Position numbers and translations under genes: made by a program
Assembly: GCA_036265385.1 (NCBI GenBank)
Contig: DATAPD010000027.1
Span: forward strand, 1-39,496
DNA from: DATAPD01 sp036265385
Lineage (GTDB): Bacteria > Acidobacteriota > Terriglobia > Terriglobales > Acidobacteriaceae
DNA: 39,496 nt
Direction of reading: 5' to 3'
Notes under the pieces: model-generated
Database searches by the model: none
Told to the model about the DNA's origin: nothing
The model's input: the letters and a program-made list of their open reading frames with translations, nothing else
Shown here: positions 33,096 through 39,496 of the stretch, one piece after another
How the letters are laid out: each line of letters opens with the position of its first letter
How positions within the stretch are numbered: position 1 is the first letter of the stretch

Positions 33096-34778
33096 TCAGA
33101 AGGTGAACGCTACGCCGCCGCGCACTGAGCGCGCCGCTTGGACGAGATAAACCGTGCGGCCATCCTGTCCGATAACTGGCTCATAACCTTCAGCAAGCAA
33201 GTTGCGCAGATCAACGATGGCTTCCATTTTTCCGGGCAGAAAGCCAGTGCCGGGAAGTGGCTGCCGCAGGAAGACGTTCAGATAAGGATCGCTTCTTCCT
33301 GCTGAAGTGTTGAACATATCCACTGGCGTCAATGCGCTGCCATTCACCCAACGGTAAGAAGCAATCCAGCGCGTCTTAGAACGAGGAACCGTACCTGAGA
33401 ATTTGGCGGCGATTGAATGCCGGCGTTCGTTTTGCATCCACTCTCGCGCATTTTGCAGTTCGGCATCGGCATGTGAGAGATCGAGAACGCCGCCGTAGGC
33501 ATAGTCGAGAGTCGCAGTCAGGTCCGACAGGAGCTTCCGCTGCAGAACAACTCGCATGCCGCTCGTTTCCAAGTCGCGACCTTGATATGTAAACGTGCCG
33601 GAATACAGGTCGGGAAGAACTTCGCCATTTTCTGCAGCAACATCGCCGACACCCGTAAGCGCGGGATTTGAGACGCGGTCAACGTACGCAGCGACCTGGA
33701 TATTCGTTTTACCCTGACGCCGGGAAACCGCAACTTCCTGATGCTGTGAACGCTGCACACCGGCTTGATACGCGGCCATGCTTACTTTTGGCTCTGATTC
33801 ACTGAGGTCGGCGGGAGCCGAATCAAAACCTTTTTCCAAGCGTGCATCGGGTAATGAGCTCGCGTACTTGTACTCCACGATCGTGTTCGGTCCAAGATGC
33901 ATCGCAGCGGAGCCAAATGGACGGAACGCGTTTACTCGTCCCATGAATTGGATGGTTTGCAACTCGCTACCGAAGCGAAGCTCGAGAACATCTCCGAGCA
34001 TGATTTTGTCGGCGGTCGTTAGTGACAATGCCTGGAGAGATGCGTTGCGCAGATTCACGTCCGGCGCGGCCAAGCGGCGAAGCGTGAAAGCAACTTCGGG
34101 CTCCGAGCCATTGGCCATCTTGTGGGAGTAAGACGTTCGCAGAACCGTGGTCGAAGAGCCGTCGTGGTATCCGACATTGCCTTCGAGTTCCAGTGTGCCC
34201 GTCGAAAAAACAGAGTGCTCAACAGAGAAGGCCGTGCGCATATCGGAGCCGCTGCCGTAACCGTCGGAAGGTGAGCCGGCAACAAATGCCAGACTACCTT
34301 TCAGTTCACGATCGTTCGAATCATGATCGGCGACTAGGACAGGCGTACCGTCATCCTGAAGACGCAACACAGGGCGGTTAGAAACAGAACGCAGCGTCCA
34401 TTTCCAATCGTCATCGTCAGCCGGGCCACGCGGTGCTCCAAGCTGAATGGCTTCGAATAACGTATTCAGCGTTACGTTGACGAGCAGACTGCCACCCGGA
34501 CGAACGCCCAGTTGCTCGCGAATACTCGGCAAGAAGGATGCTGCAGTGACGCGGACGGAATAGATGCCGGGCAGTAAGCCCGAGGCAGAGTAAAAGCCGT
34601 GATCGTCGGTCAAGACCCGCAGCGCGCCGGCGCTACCCAAGACTTCGACAATCGCGCCCATCTGAGGGACGCCGGTGACACTTCGGACGTAGCCTGTGAT
34701 CGCGCCTGGCTTCCCTGCCGCAACGGCAGGAATCGCCAGACTGAACAGCAGCACGAACCATCCGAACCGACCTGCCAT
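33096..34778 (-). CDS. Outer-membrane beta-barrel protein with N-terminal regulatory-like Ig domain, no clear plug
   Basis: The ATG at 34778 follows AAAGGTGG closely (560 residues). A signal peptide (FVLLFSLAIPAVAAG) is followed by a CarboxypepD_reg-like domain (GAITGYVRSVTGVPQMGAIV, LLPGIYSVRVTAASFL, to about residue 105). Then comes a linker (APRGPADDDDWKWTLRSVSN), and the rest has alternating barrel strands ending in GGVAFTF, the usual C-terminal Phe. No TonB plug motifs are visible and the protein is half the size of the receptors nearby. It may be a pore or assembly-related barrel rather than a TonB receptor. Its start lies 24 bases past the GWxTD gene's stop, so the two are probably co-transcribed. 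Confidence 0.75.
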   Translation of the reverse strand: MAGRFGWFVLLFSLAIPAVAAGKPGAITGYVRSVTGVPQMGAIVEVLGSAGALRVLTDDHGFYSASGLLPGIYSVRVTAASFLPSIREQLGVRPGGSLLVNVTLNTLFEAIQLGAPRGPADDDDWKWTLRSVSNRPVLRLQDDGTPVLVADHDSNDRELKGSLAFVAGSPSDGYGSGSDMRTAFSVEHSVFSTGTLELEGNVGYHDGSSTTVLRTSYSHKMANGSEPEVAFTLRRLAAPDVNLRNASLQALSLTTADKIMLGDVLELRFGSELQTIQFMGRVNAFRPFGSAAMHLGPNTIVEYKYASSLPDARLEKGFDSAPADLSESEPKVSMAAYQAGVQRSQHQEVAVSRRQGKTNIQVAAYVDRVSNPALTGVGDVAAENGEVLPDLYSGTFTYQGRDLETSGMRVVLQRKLLSDLTATLDYAYGGVLDLSHADAELQNAREWMQNERRHSIAAKFSGTVPRSKTRWIASYRWVNGSALTPVDMFNTSAGRSDPYLNVFLRQPLPGTGFLPGKMEAIVDLRNLLAEGYEPVIGQDGRTVYLVQAARSVRGGVAFTF

Positions 34779-34802
34779 ACCCACCTTTAAACCTGCCGCG
34801 AT

Positions 34803-36584
34803 CTACTCGACGCTGAACGTCGCCGTAGGATCTACGGTCTGCTTGGAGAGATTGTCATTCACCTTGATCTGAATCTTGTAGAGACCAGGCTGCAAGTTTG
34901 CCGCCGACAAAGTCTTCTGCAGCGTGACTTGGTCACCAACATTACCCATCTGATCGGTCGATTCAACCGTGTGGATCACCTGTTTATTGTTGGCGACTTC
35001 TACGACATTGTATTCCACTGTAGCCGAAGGTTTGTTGGTTTTCTGATCGACCGTCAGGCCGTAAACCTGCATCCAGAAGTTAACCTTCTGGTTCCGCTTA
35101 AAAGCAACCGGTTTCCCGTCAGCCGCTGGAACCCGGGGCCGAACTTTTGTCGTACCGATAACAAAGCTCCCGGTGCCCACGTTCTTTGCAGGAACCGTTT
35201 CCATCTGATCAGCGACGATCAACGAGGAATTCGAAAGCTTGTCGTCAAGGAACTCGGGCACTTGTACGCCACGACTCCAATTCCCTACGCGGTCTCCGTT
35301 AACGTCCTTCACAACGATATCGAAACGGTAGCGACCCGGACGCAATGGAAGCGCCTTCCAATAAACCGATGAATTTTCTGCTGTCTTCGGCAGCAACTCA
35401 GCTGGAACATCAACCTGGACGGTGTCTTCAAACGTTTGTGCAATCTTTCCACCGATCGATGTCACGCGCCCGAAGATGTTTGCCGTTCCTCGTTCCACGC
35501 CTTCCTTGTTCTGGAAAGTGATGTCACGGTTTTTGATTTGAATCGTGATCGGGACAAGAACGGTGTCACCAGTTACACGGACGAAATCGGCTCGCACATC
35601 AAACGGCATCAAATTCACATTGATCTTGTGCGTAACGACTTCTTCCAGATCTTTGAACTTGACCGCTGGCGCGCGGTTCAGTTTCGCAAACTGCTCAAGC
35701 CGGTCGAACTGCTTGGTTTGAAGATCCGTGTTGAATGGGCTTCGCCCGAGCCGCTCCATGCCGCCGCCGGTGAACCGATCGGCTTTGCTGGCCATGCCGA
35801 GCTGTTCATAAAGCGTACTTCCACCATTCGGCGTGTAAAGCAGAGCGTCTTTTTCGGATCGATCTATCGTCATGTGGTAGTCCCCGCACATGCAGGTATC
35901 CACAAACTCGATGATCACTTCCTGACCGATGTCCTCGATGTAGCGATAACGCCATTGCTCGAATGGGAACGTGGAGGTTGAACCGCCGCCTTCTTCCATG
36001 GGCCGCTCGTATGTTCCACCGGAAGGATGGGACTCGATCTCGTCCGGGGGACCAAACACGATGTACATGCGGCCGCGATCTGTCTTCCAACCCGGGATGC
36101 CAGCTGGAAAGTGCTCGTTGGCGTAGGCTATGCGACGGTAGTGCTCTTCTTTAAACTCGTTCTCGACTGTGTCTGGAGTGGGGTCGCGTCGCGCCCAGAA
36201 AGCTTCGATGAATTGGTCGCGCTCTTCGTCGTTTGAGAGCTGCTTGAAAGCGCCGCGCTCTTCGTCGGTGATGATCCAGCGCACATCCTCGTCCAACCAC
36301 TTTTTATAGGTCTTGCTTAATTCCTGCTTCAACGCTTTGGTGTTTTCCTTGCGCTGCTTTTCGTTGATGGGACGTTTCAGCGGATCGACGTCCTTATCTT
36401 CTTGTTGTTGCTTGGAATCTTCTTTTTGCTTGGCTTTGGAGGGCGAGGCAGTGCTGGCCTGATCCCCATCGCTAGACTTGGCATCCTGAGCGTAGGCAGA
36501 GGTGACGGGTAGGGCGGCCAAAAACCCAATCAAAAGCCCAAATACCACACGAAAACGCCAGCAGAAACCTGCGGAATACGACAT
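34803..36584 (-). CDS. Secreted GWxTD-domain protein
   Basis: I choose the ATG at 36584 (593 residues). It gives a signal peptide (VVFGLLIGFLAALPVTSAYAQ), whereas a reading from 36722 buries it. A charged, Gln/Lys-rich linker (about 35-85) precedes the GWxTD domain at about residues 95-245. Here the signature reads DEDVRWIITDEERGAFKQLS, then QFIEAFWARRDPTPDTVENE, and GRMYIVFGPPDEIESHP follows. The C-terminal half has Ig-like beta repeats (about 350-593). This domain is known mainly from Acidobacteriota and Bacteroidota and has no assigned activity. A short coupling to an outer-membrane barrel protein suggests an envelope complex. Confidence 0.88.
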   Translation of the reverse strand: MSYSAGFCWRFRVVFGLLIGFLAALPVTSAYAQDAKSSDGDQASTASPSKAKQKEDSKQQQEDKDVDPLKRPINEKQRKENTKALKQELSKTYKKWLDEDVRWIITDEERGAFKQLSNDEERDQFIEAFWARRDPTPDTVENEFKEEHYRRIAYANEHFPAGIPGWKTDRGRMYIVFGPPDEIESHPSGGTYERPMEEGGGSTSTFPFEQWRYRYIEDIGQEVIIEFVDTCMCGDYHMTIDRSEKDALLYTPNGGSTLYEQLGMASKADRFTGGGMERLGRSPFNTDLQTKQFDRLEQFAKLNRAPAVKFKDLEEVVTHKINVNLMPFDVRADFVRVTGDTVLVPITIQIKNRDITFQNKEGVERGTANIFGRVTSIGGKIAQTFEDTVQVDVPAELLPKTAENSSVYWKALPLRPGRYRFDIVVKDVNGDRVGNWSRGVQVPEFLDDKLSNSSLIVADQMETVPAKNVGTGSFVIGTTKVRPRVPAADGKPVAFKRNQKVNFWMQVYGLTVDQKTNKPSATVEYNVVEVANNKQVIHTVESTDQMGNVGDQVTLQKTLSAANLQPGLYKIQIKVNDNLSKQTVDPTATFSVE

Positions 36585-36975
36585 AGACGGGGCTACCTCA
36601 CAGACACGCTTGGTTTGCTTATTGTAAGTTTTCGGGTGAGCGAGCGCAAGCATAAGTGGCTTTGTTATAAGAGGATTCAGACGATCCCTCGCCGGGTTGC
36701 CTTGATCGTCTTTGGTAAGCAAAAATACCTTCGGATCGCGCTATATAATTCAAGGAGTTGGACCTGCAGCAGATCGCTTTAGCCGTTCTGAATACTGAAA
36801 TCCGGCACCTCAATCTTGCGTCCGGGAACTTTTGCGCCCCCCGGGCCGTACCTTCTGGCGTGCACTCAGTCGCCCCTTGCTCATGTGTGATCAGGGCCAA
36901 CTGGTTGAGGCGCCAGGTTATCAGAGCTCAGTCTACGGATAGCCGGGCGCGTTCAAAAAGGGACGACGAGTATCG
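36585..36975. other. Divergent intergenic region with a TATAAT box
   Basis: This 391-base gap separates the GWxTD gene from the MacA-like gene. A perfect TATAAT is at 36744-36749 on the plus strand, but I see no good -35 box at the right distance, and the leader to the start at 36976 would be about 220 bases. A frame starting TTG at 36758 overlaps its own ribosome site and looks like chance. Nothing else can be supported here. Confidence 0.4.
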
Positions 36976-38364
36976 ATGAAGACGTGGAAAAAGATTGCAA
37001 TCGGAGTAGGTGTCGCCGTCCTGCTCCTGGCGGTGGTGGGGTATTTCGTTGCACGTAGTCAGAGGGATGTCGTCAAGGTGCAGACAGGCAAAGCCGTGCG
37101 GCAGAGCCTGGCTTCGGTTGTGAGCGCCTCCGGAGAGATCAAGCCCAAGACCTACGTCAACATTGGGGCAAACGCTTTCGGCAAGATCACCCGGCTTTAT
37201 GTGCACGAAGGAGATCGAGTCAAGAGAGGGCAATTGCTGGCTCAACTTGAAAACGTTCAGTCGTCGGCCGACGTAGCTGCTACAAGGGCCTCGCTCGAAG
37301 CTGCTCAGACAGATACGGTGGCTGCCGATGCTGCGATGAAGACGGCGATTGCAGATTTGAAGCGTGCCCGCTCCGATGCGGAACGGACCAAGTTGGATTA
37401 TGACCGTGCTGAGGGTCTTTATAAGGCAGCTTTGATCGCCAAGGCTGAATACGACGCAAGAAAAGCGGCTTACGAGGCGGCTGCCGCCGGAGAGGCGCAA
37501 GCACAGGCCCGCATCGCTCAAGCGAAAGCGCAGAAAGATTCTTCAGAGCGGCGCATCACGCAGAGCCGCGCGAATCTAACCCGCGTTTCGGATGTTCTGC
37601 AAAAAACCACGTACGCTGCACCTTTCGACGGAGTCATCACGAACCTGCCTGTGCGCGAAGGTGAGACAGTCGTCATCGGTATTCAGAACTCTCCGGGCAG
37701 CACGTTGATGACGCTGGCCGATATGTCCGTTATCACGTCCGAAGTGAAAGTGGACGAAACCGATATCGTGAACGTGAAGCTGGGACAGAGTGCGGATGTC
37801 ACGATCGATGCAATTCCACGCAGGATTTTTCACGGCGTCGTCAGTGAAATTGGAAACAACGCGATCGTTCGCTCGACGGGCGTCGCCACGTCACAGCAGG
37901 CGACCGCAAGCCAGGAGGCGAAAGACTTCAAAGTTGTCGTGACGGTGCAAGATCCTCCGCAGGACTTAAGACCGGGGCTCTCTTCCACGGCGAAAATCAC
38001 AACTGCTTCCCGTGAGAACGTTCTTACGATTCCGATCCAGGCGCTGACGATTCGCGCCAATGCAGATCTTGAAAAGGCGCGGCAGGAAAATGGAGCGGTT
38101 CAGGCGGCTACTCCAACTGGGACAACGAAGGAGAAAAAAGCAGAGGAAGTACAGGGCGTTTTCGTAATACGCAATAAGAAGGCCGAATTCGTTCCGGTCG
38201 AGACAGGCATTTCTGGAACAACCGACGTGGAAGTCCTGAATGGACTTCGAGAAGGTGACGAGATCATTACTGGGAGTTACAAGGTGCTCCGTACCTTGAA
38301 GCCGGGGGCCAGCGTTAAAATCGATAACTCCGTCCCGAAGAAGGCGGAAGACTCGGGCTCATAA
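36976..38364 (+). CDS. MacA-like periplasmic adaptor (membrane-fusion protein)
   Basis: The 462-residue protein has an N-terminal membrane anchor (IAIGVGVAVLLLAVVGYFVA). The first lipoyl half follows (VSASGEIKPKTYVNIGANAF, then KITRLYVHEGDRVKRGQLLA). A long coiled-coil hairpin rich in Ala/Lys/Glu spans about 95-200. The second lipoyl half is TTYAAPFDGVITNLPVREGE. Beta-barrel and membrane-proximal domains follow (EVKVDETDIVNVKLGQSADV, RPGLSSTAKITT). It should bridge an inner-membrane ABC exporter to the outer membrane. An ABC ATPase follows about 85 bases downstream, which fits a MacAB-type export system. The exported substrate is unknown. Confidence 0.9.
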   Translation: MKTWKKIAIGVGVAVLLLAVVGYFVARSQRDVVKVQTGKAVRQSLASVVSASGEIKPKTYVNIGANAFGKITRLYVHEGDRVKRGQLLAQLENVQSSADVAATRASLEAAQTDTVAADAAMKTAIADLKRARSDAERTKLDYDRAEGLYKAALIAKAEYDARKAAYEAAAAGEAQAQARIAQAKAQKDSSERRITQSRANLTRVSDVLQKTTYAAPFDGVITNLPVREGETVVIGIQNSPGSTLMTLADMSVITSEVKVDETDIVNVKLGQSADVTIDAIPRRIFHGVVSEIGNNAIVRSTGVATSQQATASQEAKDFKVVVTVQDPPQDLRPGLSSTAKITTASRENVLTIPIQALTIRANADLEKARQENGAVQAATPTGTTKEKKAEEVQGVFVIRNKKAEFVPVETGISGTTDVEVLNGLREGDEIITGSYKVLRTLKPGASVKIDNSVPKKAEDSGS

Positions 38365-38448
38365 CATTTGTTAGGGTGGCTCGTCCAATAATGAAGCATG
38401 ACTGCTGGATCGGAGCGGGCAGTGGCGGAAGAAAGTAAGGAGAAGAGA

Positions 38449-39195
38449 ATGGCGACCGCAGAGGTACTCAGCATTAACCAACCCGTGGCTGTTGCAACTC
38501 CGGATCAGTGCATGATCTACACAGAGGACCTCTGGAAAACCTATGACATGGGTTCGGAGCAACAGGTCCATGCGCTTCGCGGTGTGAACCTTCGAATTCA
38601 GCGTAGTGAATACGTCGCCATCATGGGCCCTTCGGGCTCCGGCAAATCCACGTTGATGAATTTAATCGGGTGTCTCGATACACCGTCCAAGGGACAGTAC
38701 TGGCTGAACAATCAGCTCGTAAGCGAACTGGATGATGACGAACTGGCTCGAATCCGTAATAAGGAAATCGGATTCGTATTTCAGACGTTCAACCTTCTTG
38801 CTCGCGCTACTGCCTTACATAACGTCGAGCTCCCGCTCATTTATGCCGGGATACCCGCCGAGGAGCGCATGGAACGCGCCAAGCAAGCACTTGCGGCTGT
38901 AGGCATGGAAGCTCGAATGATGCATAAGCCGAACGAGCTCTCGGGCGGTCAGCGTCAACGCGTGGCGATCGCACGAGCTCTCGTGAATAAGCCCTCGATC
39001 ATCCTGGCAGACGAGCCGACCGGGAACCTCGACTCACAAACCGGAAACGAGATCATGGCGCTGATGGATCGCTTGCAGGCAGAAGGCAATACGATTGTCC
39101 TCGTTACCCACGAACATGACATTGCCGACTACGCGCATCGCGTGATCAATATTAAGGACGGAGTGATTGCTGGCGACGAGCGTAAGGCTCGCTAG
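38449..39195 (+). CDS. ABC transporter ATP-binding protein (MacB/LolD type)
   Basis: The ATG at 38449 has AAGGAG 6 bases upstream (248 residues); an in-frame ATG at 38398 lacks a good site. Walker A is GPSGSGKST, the Q-loop is FVFQTFNLLARATALHNVEL, the signature is LSGGQRQRVAIARALV, Walker B is IILADEPTGNLDS, and the switch His is in LVTHEHD. The sequence around the signature and the NLDS block matches the MacB/LolD/FtsE group, which powers substrate extrusion together with a MacA-type adaptor. No permease domain is fused and no permease gene follows before the terminator, so its membrane partner must be encoded elsewhere. Confidence 0.93.
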   Translation: MATAEVLSINQPVAVATPDQCMIYTEDLWKTYDMGSEQQVHALRGVNLRIQRSEYVAIMGPSGSGKSTLMNLIGCLDTPSKGQYWLNNQLVSELDDDELARIRNKEIGFVFQTFNLLARATALHNVELPLIYAGIPAEERMERAKQALAAVGMEARMMHKPNELSGGQRQRVAIARALVNKPSIILADEPTGNLDSQTGNEIMALMDRLQAEGNTIVLVTHEHDIADYAHRVINIKDGVIAGDERKAR

Positions 39196-39214
39196 CACGA
39201 AGTGTTGCGCGGAG

Positions 39215-39246
39215 CGCCCAGCTAACAGGCTGGGCGTTTTCGTTTT
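39215..39246 (+). terminator. Rho-independent terminator behind the ABC ATPase gene
   Basis: CGCCCAGC (39215-39222) and GCTGGGCG (39229-39236) pair perfectly around a six-base loop, followed by TTTTCGTTTT. It begins 19 bases after the ATPase stop. The remaining 39247-39496 shows no gene or motif that I can support. Confidence 0.93.
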
Positions 39247-39496
39247 CACGACGATGCCGAGTCTTTTGGGCTGGTAGTGGAAACCTGCAAGTGGGACCGT
39301 GGATGGAAGGGTTCAGATCGAAAATCGAACTGCCGCCTCTACCTGAGGAGGGAGCAAAAATAGAGAGTCCCGAGGTGGTGTTGGTCTCATTCGTCTCGGC
39401 CAGTAGCTCGCTTTAGACCCTTGTTTGACCTGCCTTCGCAGCTTCCTTGCGGGTCGCTACGCGCGATCGTCACTCGGGCTCCGGGCTTACCGCCAA

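Noticed and set aside
36758..36979. Small plus-strand gene upstream of the MacA-like gene
   Set aside because: Its TTG start abuts AAGGAG with no spacing, and the product has no convincing pattern.

Overview
The window reads as a chromosomal segment of an Acidobacteriota bacterium, probably a Terriglobia/Koribacter-like soil lineage. This is inferred from gene content: very large TonB-dependent receptors with an N-terminal carboxypeptidase-regulatory-like domain, a GWxTD-domain secreted protein, a small acidic protein starting MKNPYEVL, PilZ singletons, and many secreted proteins of unknown function. No insertion sequence, phage gene, CRISPR array or rRNA is visible. One tRNA-Lys(CUU) is present.

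Layout. 1-5.2 kb holds a truncated secreted protein, a TPR protein, a secreted unknown, a small Cys/His protein, a VOC-fold protein, a small coiled-coil protein, and a lipocalin-like gene broken by a one-base frameshift. 5.2-8.3 kb holds a MaeB-type malic enzyme fused to a phosphotransacetylase-like domain. A structured RNA region and a clear terminator lie downstream of it, and a perfect CRP-like palindrome lies upstream. A small zinc-ribbon protein follows.

8.5-25.8 kb is the centrepiece, a carbohydrate utilisation locus of two divergent transcription units. The minus-strand unit encodes a class II aldolase/epimerase, a HAD phosphatase, a LacI regulator, a NagB-like sugar-phosphate isomerase, a PfkB kinase, a GH36-like lipoprotein glycosidase, a TonB-dependent receptor, an APC permease and a small alpha/beta protein. 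The plus-strand unit encodes a DhnA/LacD-like class I aldolase, an FGGY kinase, a fucose/arabinose-isomerase-like enzyme and a secreted amidohydrolase. Two promoters in the locus have the same design: a TTGACA box, 17 bases, a -10 box, 10 bases, then a LacI-type operator with core AACGTTnCA. They drive the plus-strand operon and the GH36/receptor/permease group, so the local LacI protein probably coordinates both. The enzyme set implies glycan capture, hydrolysis, uptake, isomerisation, phosphorylation and aldol cleavage, but matches no single textbook route that I recognise. The NagB-like protein has Gln where the deaminase catalytic Glu is expected.

25.9-28.9 kb holds two PilZ proteins, a flavin (PNPOx-like) protein, tRNA-Lys, an LTXXQ/Spy-like secreted protein and a small unknown. 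29-36.6 kb holds a second large TonB-dependent receptor with its own terminator, a small orphan protein behind a promoter with an internal dyad, a smaller beta-barrel protein, and the GWxTD protein. 36.9-39.2 kb encodes a MacA-like membrane-fusion protein and an ABC ATPase, followed by a strong terminator; the matching permease is not in the window. The last 250 bases hold nothing I can name.
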